DNA of 64,000 bases from Gemmata sp. (GTDB lineage: Bacteria > Planctomycetota > Planctomycetia > Gemmatales > Gemmataceae): positions 1-64,000 of the forward strand of contig JANWYJ010000071.1 of assembly GCA_025055115.1 (NCBI GenBank), in the 5' to 3' direction. The notes beneath the pieces were generated by a model. That model made no database searches, was not told the DNA's origin, and saw nothing but the letters and a program-made list of their open reading frames with translations. Both the position numbers and the translations under genes were made by a program. This document shows, one piece after another, positions 43,887 through 53,816 of this stretch (position 1 is the first letter of the stretch; each line of letters opens with the position of its first letter).

Positions 43887-46844
43887 TCAGGCGGCCGGTT
43901 GCGGGGTGATGGTCAGCGCGGCGCGGACGGCGCTGAGAAGTTCTTGCGGTCGATAGGGTTTACTCAATAGCCCCACGGCACTATCCACTTCCTCCAATTC
44001 GTCCTGCGTATAGCCTGTGGAGAATAGGATACGGGCGTGAGGGTTCATCTCGACGATGTGGCGGAAGGCATCACGACCGGACATTCGCGGCATGGTCACG
44101 TCGAGAACGACCAACTCAATGGTGTCGCGGTGTTGAGCGTACAGTTCCACCGCTTCTTGGCCATCCTCGGCGGTGAGAACCTGAAAGCCCGCCCGGGTGA
44201 GAACAGCACGCCCCAAATCGCGGATCATGCTTTCGTCGTCGACGAGCAAAATCGTGTGCGTCGGCGCTGCACGCAGGCCGTGGTTGGAATCGCTCGGACC
44301 CAACGGCGTGCGCGTGAGCAAATCGGTTTCCAACGGCGTGATTGTGCTTTCGACGACGGGCAAATGCAGGTCGATGCGCGTACCCTCGCCGACGCGCGAG
44401 TGCACCGTGATCCACCCGTGATGCTGTTTGACGATGCCATGAACCATGGGCAAGCCCAGTCCGGTACCTTTACCAATCCCTTTGGTGGTAAAGAACGGCT
44501 CGAAGATGCGGGTCAGTACCGCTTCGCTCATACCCTCGCCGGTGTCGGCCACGGTGAAGCGGACGTAGGTGCCGGGGCTGAGATCGTCCCATCCGGCTGG
44601 CAGCGGATCGTCAGCCCTCAATTCGATGGGTTCGGCGGCGAGGGTGAGAGTGCCTCCCTGCGGCATGGCATCGCGTGAATTCAAGCACAGGTTCATGAGC
44701 GCCTGCGCAAGTAACGTCGGGTCCGCATGAACCGCGGGGCAGTTGGGGGCGACTTGCACAACCAGTTGGATCCGTGGATCGACCGTGCGGCGTAACAAGG
44801 ACGCGACCTCGTTGAGGGCATCCCACGGTTCCACGGGAGCAAAGACCAATTGATTGCGGCGGGCATAGCCGAGTAATTTCCGCGTCAGATCGGCAGCGCG
44901 GGTGGCGGCTTGCTCCACCGCGGCCAGCAACGGCCGGTTGGGGTCGTCGTCGGGCAAGCGGACCAAGGAGAGATTGCCCAGAACCGCAGTCAACAGGTTG
45001 TTGAAGTCGTGGGCGACACCGCCGGCCATCTGGCCCACCGCTTCCATCTTCTGAGCCTGCCGCAGTTGTTCTTCAAGCAAGCGACGTTCGGTGACATTGA
45101 CGGATACGCCCAAGCCGTATTCGTACTGCCCGGCGGCGTTGCGGATGGCGGCAAACGACAGTTCAACCCACACCGTTTCACCATCGGGGCGGATGTAGCG
45201 TTTCGGATAGGTGAAGCGATCGCGGTGGCCCGCCAGCACTTCGTCCATCAGAGCTAACTGGCCCGGGTAGTCGTCGGGGTGGGTGATGGCAGCGGGCGTG
45301 AGCCGTAACAGCTCTTCCATCGACCGGCCCACCATTGCGGCAAACGCCGGATTGCACGACATGAAGCGGCCTTCGGCATCGGTCAGCGAAACCCCCGCCG
45401 AGGTGTTCTCGAAAATGCCGCGGAACAGCTCTTCACTACGCTTCAGTTCGGCTTCGGCCTTCCGGCGTTCGGTGACATCGTTGATGAGCGCCAGTTGTAC
45501 CGCCTGGCCTTCCAAATGAAAGGTGAACGACGAGACTTCAACCTCGATTTCGGTGCCACTGCGGGTACGGTGCCGCTGGGTCGCCACTGGCAAGCCCAAG
45601 GTACCGGAATCGCTGGGGGATCGGGCCTCGATGGGCACCAAGATATCGGCCATCGACCGTTCCCGAAATTCCTCGTGGGAATAGCCGTATTTCCGCACCG
45701 CGGCTTCATTGACCGACTGAATGCGCCGCGTGACGGCATCGATGACAAACACCGGGTGCGGGATGGCATTGAAAAGTTGCCGATAGCGTTCCTCACTGCG
45801 ACGAAGGGCTTGTTGTGTCTGTTTGAGTGCGGAGATGTCGTGGGCCACCGTCACGACACCGCGCGGGCCGGCCGGTTCACTATCAATGCCATCGGGAATC
45901 CAAAACGGCGCTTTGGTAATCAACCACGGCTGGCCATTGGGATCGCGAAATGGATAGGTGAGTTCGTATTGTGTGGGTTGGCCGTTGTTGAGGACGTGAC
46001 GGTCGCGTTGGGCGGTGAAGGCGGCCAATTCTGGCATCGTCAGCTCGGCATCGGTGCGGCCGACGGCGTGTTCGGGAGAAATGCCCCACAGGTCGGCTTG
46101 GAACTGGTTCATGACCAGATAGCGACCGTCGCGATCTTTGGCGCTGATGGGGCCGGGGAAAGCGTCGATAATAGCCCGCAAGAGTAACCCGGTTTGCCGC
46201 GCACGCCGTTCGGCGGCCTTGCGGCGGTCGATATCCCGTTGGATCATCAGCCAGTGCGTGATCTGGCCGTTGGAACCGGTGACCGGTATCGCACTCAGAT
46301 CGACCCAGACTGGCCGGCCGTCTTTGCGGTAGTTGCGCAGCTCAACCCGCAGTGGCTGCCCCGCGTCCATCGCCGCGCGGAGTTTGTTCAAGGTCTCGGG
46401 GTTCGATTCCGGCCCGCGCAACAGATGCAGCGACCGGCCAACAATCTCTTCGCGCGAATAGCCCGTCAGTTGGCAAAAGGCATCATTGACAAACACGACG
46501 CGGCGGCCGATGGACTCCGCCGCAGCCGCTTCAAGAATCGCAACCGCATCGTTGGCGTGAACCACGGCCGATTCGAGCAAGCGCAAGCGGGCTTCACTCG
46601 AAGTGGGGAGGGAATCGGAAACCGCCGCAGGTTCCGTAGGGGCCGGCAGGGTTGAACGGCACAGGGGCGTTGTCCTGCGTAGCCCCCCGACGATGGCCGC
46701 CGCTGCGAACACCATTCCCCCCACGATCGGACCGGCCACCCCCGGCGGCAAGGTGAAAACACACAACGTGGCCGCACCCGCCGCGACAACCACGGCCACA
46801 AACTTCAGCCACGAACAACAGGCGAAAGGGTTCGGTACGCTCAC
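43887..46844 (-). CDS. Hybrid sensor histidine kinase with four PAS domains and a receiver
   Basis: This 985-residue kinase has two short N-terminal membrane helices (about 13-31 and 36-54). Four PAS units follow (about 85-200, 215-340, 352-470 and 478-600), several with PAC-type ends. The phosphoacceptor segment is [19 protein letters not shown] (histidine near 611). The ATPase domain has [19 protein letters not shown] and [13 protein letters not shown]-terminal receiver has DD (ILLVDDES), acceptor aspartate near 915 ([12 protein letters not shown]) and KPY. The HDFNN pattern places it in the HisKA family common in multi-PAS kinases. Start is GTG at 46844. The signal sensed is unknown, and no partner regulator is adjacent. 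Confidence 0.92.
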   Translation of the reverse strand: MSVPNPFACCSWLKFVAVVVAAGAATLCVFTLPPGVAGPIVGGMVFAAAAIVGGLRRTTPLCRSTLPAPTEPAAVSDSLPTSSEARLRLLESAVVHANDAVAILEAAAAESIGRRVVFVNDAFCQLTGYSREEIVGRSLHLLRGPESNPETLNKLRAAMDAGQPLRVELRNYRKDGRPVWVDLSAIPVTGSNGQITHWLMIQRDIDRRKAAERRARQTGLLLRAIIDAFPGPISAKDRDGRYLVMNQFQADLWGISPEHAVGRTDAELTMPELAAFTAQRDRHVLNNGQPTQYELTYPFRDPNGQPWLITKAPFWIPDGIDSEPAGPRGVVTVAHDISALKQTQQALRRSEERYRQLFNAIPHPVFVIDAVTRRIQSVNEAAVRKYGYSHEEFRERSMADILVPIEARSPSDSGTLGLPVATQRHRTRSGTEIEVEVSSFTFHLEGQAVQLALINDVTERRKAEAELKRSEELFRGIFENTSAGVSLTDAEGRFMSCNPAFAAMVGRSMEELLRLTPAAITHPDDYPGQLALMDEVLAGHRDRFTYPKRYIRPDGETVWVELSFAAIRNAAGQYEYGLGVSVNVTERRLLEEQLRQAQKMEAVGQMAGGVAHDFNNLLTAVLGNLSLVRLPDDDPNRPLLAAVEQAATRAADLTRKLLGYARRNQLVFAPVEPWDALNEVASLLRRTVDPRIQLVVQVAPNCPAVHADPTLLAQALMNLCLNSRDAMPQGGTLTLAAEPIELRADDPLPAGWDDLSPGTYVRFTVADTGEGMSEAVLTRIFEPFFTTKGIGKGTGLGLPMVHGIVKQHHGWITVHSRVGEGTRIDLHLPVVESTITPLETDLLTRTPLGPSDSNHGLRAAPTHTILLVDDESMIRDLGRAVLTRAGFQVLTAEDGQEAVELYAQHRDTIELVVLDVTMPRMSGRDAFRHIVEMNPHARILFSTGYTQDELEEVDSAVGLLSKPYRPQELLSAVRAALTITPQPAA

Positions 46845-47136
46845 GGTGGTTCACTTCAGGCGGGTCGCTCATCCTGGCGCACCTGCGCAAGAGGTCGCCG
46901 GCGGGCAGAAAAAACACTCCGTTACCGTACCATAAACTCCAGCTTCTCCGTCTCCAAATACTCGCAGCGGAAAATTGTGAATGAGAATTTCTACGACTGT
47001 GAAATCTTCGCACACCGACACGAACGGCTTTTTCACAGGCGCGAATTTCCGTGTCTGGCCAAAATCGGGACGTTGTACCGGCATGGCCCGTCGCGGTTAG
47101 ACTTTCGAGTCGCCTCTTCCCCCCTGGCATTCGGGT

Positions 47137-49038
47137 ATGGGTTACCGCCATCTGACAGACGCTGTTGTTGATCTGGAGCGAACCGGGCAATTGGTTCGCA
47201 TAGAACACGAAGTCGATCCCCATTTGGAAGCGGCCGAGATTCATCGCCGCATCTATGCGGCCCGGGGGCCGGCCGTGTACTTTGCCCGGGTCAAGGGTAC
47301 CCCGTTTCCGATGGTGTCCAACCTCTTCGGCACCCTCGAACGGGCGAAATTCCTCTTCCGCGATGCCCTTGATGATGTGCGGAAATTGGTAGAACTCAAA
47401 ACCGATCCGGCCCTTTTGAAGAAACGCCCCTGGCGGTATTGGAAATTGCCGCTGATCGCGTGGCGGCTACGCCCCCGGTGGGTTCGCAATGGTCCGATCC
47501 GCCAACACACCACCACGCTTTCCCAATTGCCGCAACTGAAGTGTTGGCCGCTCGACGGTGGCGCTTTTGTGACGTTGCCGCAAGTGTACACGGAACACCC
47601 GGATCAGCCGGGGTGGATGAAATCGAATCTCGGGATGTACCGTGTGCAACTGTCGGGCAATGACTACGAACCAGATGGCGAGGTCGGTCTGCACTATCAG
47701 ATTCATCGCGGGATTGGCGTTCATCATGCTGCGGCGGTGCGTCGGGGCGAACCCTTACCGGTGAACGTGATTGTCGGTGGGCCGCCCGCATTGGCTGTAG
47801 CGGCGGTGATGCCCTTGCCGGAGGGCTTGCCCGAATTGGCTTTCGCCGCGGCTCTGGGTGGCCGCCGGCTGCGCCTGACGGCCGACGAACCACTGCCATG
47901 GCCCAACTCGGGTACGCGCATGCGTTCGCTGCCTCTTTTGGCCGATGCCGATTTCATTATCACCGGGTATATCGATCCGACGCGGACCAAACCCGAAGGG
48001 CCATTTGGCGATCACCTCGGCTACTACAGCCTAACGCATGATTTCCCCGTGATGCGGGTCACGCGCGTCTACCACCGGCCCGGCGCGATTTGGCCATTCA
48101 CTGTGGTCGGTCGACCACCGCAGGAAGATACCACCTTTGGTGAACTGATTCACGAACTGACCGGCCCAGTCATTCCGACGGTCATTCCAGGGGTGCATGC
48201 GGTGCATGCGGTCGATGCCGCGGGGGTTCACCCGTTGTTGCTGGCGATTGGTTCCGAACGCTACGTTCCCTATGCCGCGACACGCCGCCCCCAAGAACTG
48301 CTGACACTGGCGCAGGCGATTCTCGGCCAGGGCCAATTATCGTTGGCCAAGTACCTGTTCATCGTGGCCAAGGAAGATGCCCCCGAACTGGACATTCACG
48401 ACATCGGGGCGTTTTTGCAGCATTTGTTGGAACGGTTTGACCCTGAAGCGGACTTGCACTTTCATACACGAACCACCATCGACACCCTCGACTATTCCGC
48501 GGGGCAGGGGCTGAACGCGGGCAGTAAGCTGGTGGTGGCCGCGGCGGGTCCGAAACGCCGCGTACTGGCCACCACGGTACCCGTGCCGTTACCGCTACCC
48601 GAAGGCTTTGCTGAGCCGCACGTCGTCGGCCCGGGGATTCTTGCGCTCCAGGGGCCGAAGTTCGCAACCGCGGAGACCGCCGCCGGGCTGAACCCTGATC
48701 CGCACCCCGATCTGGCGCGGCTGGCCACGGCGTTGGCCCCGGTTCGGCCGAGCCTGGCGGGTTTCCCGCTCATCGTGGTGGTGGATGATGCCGACTTCGT
48801 GGCTCGTTCGCTCCAGAACTTCCTGTGGGTTGTCTTTACGCGCAGTGATCCAGCCAGCGATGTTCATGGTGTGGAAGCTTTTATCCACCGCAAGCATTGG
48901 GGCTGCCGCGGACCGGTGCTGATCGACGCCCGGCTTAAGCCCCACATGCCGCCGCCGCTGGAAGTTGATCCCGAGGTGGCCCGACGTGTCGATGCGTTGT
49001 TTGCCCGCGGCGGCCCTTTGAGCGCGTGGGCCACCTAA
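47137..49038 (+). CDS. UbiD-family prenylated-FMN decarboxylase
   Basis: This 633-residue member of the UbiD family carries out reversible decarboxylation of aromatic or unsaturated acids with prenylated FMN. Family elements include AAEIHRRIYAARGPAVYFARVKG near the start, the core SNLGMYRVQLSGNDYEPDGEVGLHYQIHRGIGVHHAAA with cofactor/metal-site residues, VNVIVGGPPALAVAAVMPLPEG and PEGPFGDHLGYYSLTHDFPV. It is longer than E. coli UbiD (about 497), as is usual for MqnP/UbiD-like planctomycete proteins with extra C-terminal sequence. The ATG at 47137 has only GGG upstream. No UbiX (cofactor maker) gene is in the window. A role in quinone synthesis is possible but unproven. Confidence 0.88.
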   Translation: MGYRHLTDAVVDLERTGQLVRIEHEVDPHLEAAEIHRRIYAARGPAVYFARVKGTPFPMVSNLFGTLERAKFLFRDALDDVRKLVELKTDPALLKKRPWRYWKLPLIAWRLRPRWVRNGPIRQHTTTLSQLPQLKCWPLDGGAFVTLPQVYTEHPDQPGWMKSNLGMYRVQLSGNDYEPDGEVGLHYQIHRGIGVHHAAAVRRGEPLPVNVIVGGPPALAVAAVMPLPEGLPELAFAAALGGRRLRLTADEPLPWPNSGTRMRSLPLLADADFIITGYIDPTRTKPEGPFGDHLGYYSLTHDFPVMRVTRVYHRPGAIWPFTVVGRPPQEDTTFGELIHELTGPVIPTVIPGVHAVHAVDAAGVHPLLLAIGSERYVPYAATRRPQELLTLAQAILGQGQLSLAKYLFIVAKEDAPELDIHDIGAFLQHLLERFDPEADLHFHTRTTIDTLDYSAGQGLNAGSKLVVAAAGPKRRVLATTVPVPLPLPEGFAEPHVVGPGILALQGPKFATAETAAGLNPDPHPDLARLATALAPVRPSLAGFPLIVVVDDADFVARSLQNFLWVVFTRSDPASDVHGVEAFIHRKHWGCRGPVLIDARLKPHMPPPLEVDPEVARRVDALFARGGPLSAWAT

Positions 49039-49084
49039 CAGCTTCTCCAACCGCAGTGATCCCCTGGCGAAGGTGGGGCCGCTC

Positions 49085-49117
49085 TCGCTTCATGCCGATG
49101 CGATGAACCTGAAGCGA
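49085..49117. terminator. Stem-loop between convergent genes
   Basis: TCGCTTCA (49085-49092) and TGAAGCGA (49110-49117) pair over 8 bp with a 17-nt loop. It lies between the ends of the UbiD-family gene and a minus-strand small gene. No T-run follows. Confidence 0.35.
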
Positions 49118-49215
49118 TCGCTGTGGTCCCGATGGGTCTCCGCCGGCCGTGGCTTGCCCGAGCAACGCAGCCGGCTCGCGGGCATAAGTCCTTCGCTGGC
49201 ATAAGAAGGACAGTA

Positions 49216-49533
49216 TCAGTGCGGGATTTGGAACCACTCGCTGCCGCTGGCTTCGTAGAGCGAGTAAGTATCGTCGGGATCGAGGGGAGCGACGCGGATA
49301 CCGTGGTTGGCGAGCGCTGCGGCCACGGTTGCGGCGGCATCGGCTTGCACCATGTAGGCGCGAGAAATGCAGCCGTCGGTGGTGTCGAACTGTTTGGCCT
49401 CCGCGTAGACCGCGGCGTAGGTGTCCGGCGCGGTGCGGAGCAGATGGGTCCAAAATGCCGTCAGGCGGCCTTTGAAGGTGGCTTCGGTCTCGCCCGGGTT
49501 GGCGATCAATGTTAGGCACAGGTAGTCAGGCAT
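49216..49533 (-). CDS. Small hypothetical protein
   Basis: This 105-residue soluble protein has an alternating beta-alpha pattern: YLCLTLIANPGETEATFKGRLTAFWTHLLRT, then a helix, then a C-terminal DDTYSLYEASGSEWFQIPH. The ATG at 49533 has a clear GGAGGG site upstream, which supports translation. The family is not recognised; it may be a ferredoxin-like fold. It lies 70 bp downstream of the aldo/keto reductase on the same strand and may share its transcript. Confidence 0.7.
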   Translation of the reverse strand: MPDYLCLTLIANPGETEATFKGRLTAFWTHLLRTAPDTYAAVYAEAKQFDTTDGCISRAYMVQADAAATVAAALANHGIRVAPLDPDDTYSLYEASGSEWFQIPH

Positions 49534-49603
49534 GGGTGTTTGTCCCTCCGTGCGGGGGTGATGGATGGCGAGGCGGGCTGGGGAGGGTGTTGTGGCCACG
49601 GGG

Positions 49604-50566
49604 CTAGGCTGGGTGCGTCTGCAGGAAGGCGTCGATGTCGTGGAGTTCGGCATCGGTGAGCCGCCAGGTGGCCGCACCGATGAGTTGGCGGAGTTGGCCG
49701 GGGCGGCGGGCTCCCACAATGGCCCCAGTGACCGCCGGATGCCGCAGTACCCAGGCCACCGCGACTTCCCCCGGGCTGCGACCGTGCCGCGCACCGATGT
49801 GGTGGAGCAACTCCACCAGCTTCAGGTTGCGTGTCAGAAGCGGTTCTTGAAAATGCCGGTTTTTCTCTTTGCGCCAATCGTCAGCGGGTAATGCGGCGAT
49901 CCGTTCCCGGGTCATCGCGCCGGTGAGTAAACCCGAGGCCATTGGGGAATAGGCGATCACGCCGATGTTGTGGGCCTGGCAATAGGGCAGGATGCCCTCT
50001 TCAATGTCGCGGCGGATGATGGAATAGGGGGGCTGCAAGGAGGTGATCGGCCCGAAGCGGGCGATTTGGGCCATCTGTTCGACCGAGAAGTTGGAAACGC
50101 CAATCCAGCGGACTTTCCCTTCCTTTTGCAGCTGTACCAAGGTTTGCCAGCCCTCGTCGATGTCTTCGGGCGGTTCGGGCCAATGGATTTGGTAGAGGTC
50201 GATCACATCGATCTTCAAACGGCGGAGGCTGGCTTCGCACTCGGCCCGGATGCTGGCTGCTTTCAGACACCGGCCGATGCGCCGGTTCTCATCCCAGACG
50301 CGGGCACACTTGGTGAACACATATGGCCGTTGACGCAGGCCCGCGAGGGCCTGAGCCACGACCTCTTCCGAATGGCCTAACCCGTAGACGGCAGCCGTAT
50401 CGATCCAGTTGATGCCCAAGTCGAGGGCTTCGTGAATGGCGGCGATACTATCGCGGTCGTCTTGGTGTCCCCAACCGAAGGCCCAATTACCGCCGCCGAT
50501 GGCCCAAGCGCCCAAGCCGATTGGGGTAATGTGCAGATCGGAGTGGCCGAGAGGTCGTGTGTACAC
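49604..50566 (-). CDS. Aldo/keto reductase
   Basis: This 320-residue NADPH-dependent reductase of a TIM-barrel fold has a catalytic tetrad visible as D and Y in IDTAAVYGLGHSE, K in YVFTKCARVW and H in LYQIHWPEP. The nucleotide-binding end has AYSPMASGLLTG and the C-terminal GARRPGQL motif. It is most like the YajO/Tas-type AKRs with broad aldehyde substrates; the natural substrate is unknown. Start is GTG at 50566, with GGAGC upstream. xylA lies 75 bp upstream on the same strand, so both may act in sugar metabolism. Confidence 0.92.
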   Translation of the reverse strand: MYTRPLGHSDLHITPIGLGAWAIGGGNWAFGWGHQDDRDSIAAIHEALDLGINWIDTAAVYGLGHSEEVVAQALAGLRQRPYVFTKCARVWDENRRIGRCLKAASIRAECEASLRRLKIDVIDLYQIHWPEPPEDIDEGWQTLVQLQKEGKVRWIGVSNFSVEQMAQIARFGPITSLQPPYSIIRRDIEEGILPYCQAHNIGVIAYSPMASGLLTGAMTRERIAALPADDWRKEKNRHFQEPLLTRNLKLVELLHHIGARHGRSPGEVAVAWVLRHPAVTGAIVGARRPGQLRQLIGAATWRLTDAELHDIDAFLQTHPA

Positions 50567-50640
50567 GTCGGGTGCTCCGGACTAAACAGGGGCGAACGTC
50601 GCGTCAGGCTTGCCCGATCGGGCTTGCCCGATGGAGCGCG

Positions 50641-51954
50641 TTAGCGGAAATAGCGGTTGAAAATGTTTTCGAGCATTTCCTGCCGGCCCGACACGTTGGG
50701 CGCAGCATCGCCTTTTTGCAGGATGTAGGCTTCGAGGTCTTCAAAAGTCACGTGGCCATTCTCGATCTGCGCGCCGATGCCGCTATCCCACGAGGCATAG
50801 CGTTGGCGGATGAAGTCGGCCAACAGGCCGTCTTTGCGGATGGCGGCAGCGATTTTCAGGCCGTGGGCGAAGGCATCCATCCCACCGATGTGGGCGTGGA
50901 ACAGATCAACCGGCTCGAAACTTTCCCGGCGTACTTTGGCATCGAAGTTCAACCCGCCGCGGCCCAGGCCGTTTTGGTTCAGCACAATCAGCATGATTTG
51001 TGTCGTTAAGTACAGATCGGTAGGGAATTGATCGGTATCCCAGCCCAAAAGCAGGTCGCCGCGGTTGGCATCGATACTGCCGAGCATGCCGTGGATGCTG
51101 GCGTACATCAGTTCGTGGACCATGGTGTGTTTGGCCAGCGTGGCGTGGTTGGTTTCCACATTGAAGCGGAATTCCTTCTCCAAGCCGTAGCCGCGGAGGA
51201 AGGCCAGGGCGTTGGCGCAGTCGAAATCGTATTGATGGCTGGTCGGTTCGTGGGGTTTGGGTTCGATGAGGAACGTGCCGGTGAAGCCGATTTTCTTTTT
51301 GTACTCCACGGCCATGTGCAGGAACTTGGCGAAGTGATCCAGTTCGCGTTTCATATCGGTGTTCAGCCATGTGACGTAGCCTTCACGCCCCCCCCAGAAG
51401 ACATAGTTCTCGCCGCCCAGTTCTTGGGTCACTTCAAGGGCCTTCTTCACCTGCGCAGCGGCATACGCAAAGACATCTGCATTGCAACTGGTGCTGGCTC
51501 CGTGAACAAACCGCCTGTGGCTGAAGAGATTCGCCGTGCCCCACAGCAGCTTGATGCCCGTTCGCTGTTGCTGCTCCTTCAGCCGCCGAGCCACGATGTC
51601 GAGATTTTTGTTCGTTTCGGCAAGATTAGCTCCTTCGGGGGCAATGTCGCGGTCGTGCCAGCAGTAGTACGGTACCCCGAGTTTCTCCATGAACTCAAAG
51701 GCCACATCGACACGCTTGAGGGCCATGTCGAGCGAATCGGTACCGTCTTCCCACGGACGTATGGCACAGCCCGGGCCAAACGGATCGCCACCCATGCCGC
51801 GGAACGTGTGCCAATAGCACACCGCGAAGCGCAAATGCTCGCGCATGGTTTTACCTTCGACCACTTCCTCCGGGTTGTAGTGGCGGAAGGCGAGGGGGTT
51901 TTTGCTCTCGGGGCCTTCGTAGCTGATCTTGGGAACATCGGGGAAAAATGCCAT
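50641..51954 (-). CDS. xylA: Xylose isomerase
   Basis: XylA interconverts D-xylose and D-xylulose (also glucose/fructose) using two divalent metals. This 437-residue protein has the length of class-II enzymes. Motifs include [13 protein letters not shown] with the catalytic histidine, [35 protein letters not shown] with metal-binding acids, and [13 protein letters not shown] followed by GSIDANRGD. The ATG at 51954 starts [14 protein letters not shown], as in homologues, and has GAGG upstream. The neighbouring aldo/keto reductase is on the same strand. No xylulokinase gene is seen here. Confidence 0.96.
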   Translation of the reverse strand: MAFFPDVPKISYEGPESKNPLAFRHYNPEEVVEGKTMREHLRFAVCYWHTFRGMGGDPFGPGCAIRPWEDGTDSLDMALKRVDVAFEFMEKLGVPYYCWHDRDIAPEGANLAETNKNLDIVARRLKEQQQRTGIKLLWGTANLFSHRRFVHGASTSCNADVFAYAAAQVKKALEVTQELGGENYVFWGGREGYVTWLNTDMKRELDHFAKFLHMAVEYKKKIGFTGTFLIEPKPHEPTSHQYDFDCANALAFLRGYGLEKEFRFNVETNHATLAKHTMVHELMYASIHGMLGSIDANRGDLLLGWDTDQFPTDLYLTTQIMLIVLNQNGLGRGGLNFDAKVRRESFEPVDLFHAHIGGMDAFAHGLKIAAAIRKDGLLADFIRQRYASWDSGIGAQIENGHVTFEDLEAYILQKGDAAPNVSGRQEMLENIFNRYFR

Positions 51955-52189
51955 GGCTGGCCTCGCGGTGAAGAAATTCCAGGTGGTGATGAGAGCGTAG
52001 CAGTTCACCCGCCCAGCGGGTAGACAGCCCCGGCCATGAAATACCGCGCAATAATGCCCGTCCGCTTCTCCATCGGATCAGCAATAGCACTGCGCTGCGG
52101 AGCGCTAGCCGGGGCTGGGCCAGCAGCAGGAGGAACCTGGCTGGAGGAACAACCTCCGTGTCTTCGCTTGGTCGCGGCGGGCGGCGGTG

Positions 52190-53653
52190 TCAGCCAGGGG
52201 GTAGCATAGCTGGCTCGCCAATGCCGCGAAATTTCCGCAGAAACACGAGGAATTGTTCCAACAAACTCGCTGGGTCGCCGGCACGGCCGTGGATGGTGAC
52301 GGCGTGACGCGTCAGGTGCAGTTGGCCGCGGAAGCCCGCCAGGGTGATGATGGCTGTGCCCGCATCGCTGGCCACACGCACGTTCACTCCCGCCAGTGGC
52401 TGTTCCTCGATGCGATCGACCCATTCGGCCACATCCACCGGTACTGCGAATTCAAACACCAGTTGGTCGAAGAGTGAACCGAAGACCGTGCGAAAGGGGG
52501 GCGAATGGAACAGTTCCAGGCTGGCCATCCGTGCCAGTTCCCGCCGCCAGATGACCGCGGAGGGTTGTTCGGGGTTCAGGTCCAGCGATACGGTGTACTC
52601 AAAATCCGGGGTGCGGATAAAACCAACTCCGGCGCGGTCGGTGGACACGTCGAGTTCTTTGCGTCTGTAGCCGAAGGCTTCACGGAGACGGGCGAAGGTT
52701 GCGTCTACATCGGCTTGGATGTCGGCGGCACCAATCCGGTGGACGAACTTCCGCGCCCATTCGTTGGCGCGCTCGGGGAGCGTGTGGGTTTTGCGAAAGC
52801 CAGCCAGTTCCTTGACTCGGCCGTGGCTTTCGGCCCGCAGCACGACGCGCTTCAGACGCGCGGTATCCAACCCTTCGGCCGCGGTGCTACGTTGCTGCCG
52901 AAAATCGGCGATCACTGCGGCGCTGAACGTTTCTCCCAACAGTCGGGGTGTTTGCTCGGGGGGTGTCTCATAACTGTGCCGCAGTGTACGTGGGACGGCT
53001 TCGGTCAGGTAGTCGTGCAAGGCGGCAGCGGTGAGTGTACTGTCTGCCCGGCGGCGGCGTCCGCATTGGCCCGCCAGGGCTTGTATGACATGATGCCGCC
53101 AAATCCCGCGGCGCAGCTGCCCCGACTCGAACGACCGCTCGCCGGGTTGGCACGATAGCAGACAGGCGCTGGGATATTTCCCGGTGAAGAGAGCTTCCAG
53201 TTCGCTTCCCACCAATCCCGGCTTCAGTTCAGGGGCTTCAGCTAACGCCGGAAGAGATTCGACATCAAAAAGAAACGTCACCTCCGGGCAGCGGACGCGG
53301 CGTACGGCTGCAACCACCTCGGCGACCGTCATGGCCGTGGCGGCCGGATCGCTGGGGATCGTATCGGCACACACCAGATAACTTGTCTTCGTTTTCAGGT
53401 GGAAGCCACGGGTAGCGATGAAGACCAATAGTGCATCGACCGGCCCCAGAAGTTTCGGCAGCCGCTGCAGGTGGGACTCGATCACGGCTTTGGTGGTGCG
53501 CGTACTGGTGAGGAGCAGGCACTTGGCAGGGTTGTAGCCGGCACCGGGCAACGTGCGGAGCAACTCGGCAGCATCGCTGGTGGCATACGGTAACGGCGGG
53601 CCAAGCTCAAAAAAGTTCTCCACCGCAATCACCACCGCCGCGCGCTGACTCAC
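52190..53653 (-). CDS. Caspase-fold protein with missing catalytic dyad
   Basis: This 487-residue protein has an N-terminal caspase-like (peptidase C14) domain: AAVVIAVENFFELGPPLPYATSDAAELLRTL matches the family opening, and LLVFIATRGFHLKTKTSYLVCADT matches the strand that normally carries SGHG. Here the histidine position is arginine (ATRG). At the second site, TFLFDVESL stands where DACHSG normally sits, so the cysteine is absent. It therefore looks like a pseudo-caspase. The C-terminal part (about 270-487) is a beta-rich domain of unknown family. The start GTG at 53653 has a strong AAGGAGG site 8 bases upstream; the longer in-frame extension overlaps pdp and is ignored. It is divergent from the pdp operon. 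Confidence 0.75.
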   Translation of the reverse strand: MSQRAAVVIAVENFFELGPPLPYATSDAAELLRTLPGAGYNPAKCLLLTSTRTTKAVIESHLQRLPKLLGPVDALLVFIATRGFHLKTKTSYLVCADTIPSDPAATAMTVAEVVAAVRRVRCPEVTFLFDVESLPALAEAPELKPGLVGSELEALFTGKYPSACLLSCQPGERSFESGQLRRGIWRHHVIQALAGQCGRRRRADSTLTAAALHDYLTEAVPRTLRHSYETPPEQTPRLLGETFSAAVIADFRQQRSTAAEGLDTARLKRVVLRAESHGRVKELAGFRKTHTLPERANEWARKFVHRIGAADIQADVDATFARLREAFGYRRKELDVSTDRAGVGFIRTPDFEYTVSLDLNPEQPSAVIWRRELARMASLELFHSPPFRTVFGSLFDQLVFEFAVPVDVAEWVDRIEEQPLAGVNVRVASDAGTAIITLAGFRGQLHLTRHAVTIHGRAGDPASLLEQFLVFLRKFRGIGEPAMLPPG

Positions 53654-53816
53654 CCCATGATCCTCCTTTTTCCCAACCGAAGTACCACAGCCGATACTTC
53701 CAGAATAATAATGACACGAAACCGGCGATCGGCGAAGGTCAGTAGTCGATGGCGATGTCTGGGATTTCTGACGTTCGCACCATGATCGAAAAAAAGGATT
53801 CGATGAGGTGTTCCCG

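Noticed and set aside
43415-43909. Open frame with tripled QAVVFGAD
   Set aside because: It arises because a 24-bp tandem repeat is a multiple of three. It has no ribosome site, no domain, and extends over unrelated direct repeats into the antisense of the hybrid kinase.
47053-47136. Possible tRNA or other small RNA before the UbiD-family gene
   Set aside because: No T-arm or cloverleaf pairing could be made; the sequence looks like an ordinary intergenic region.
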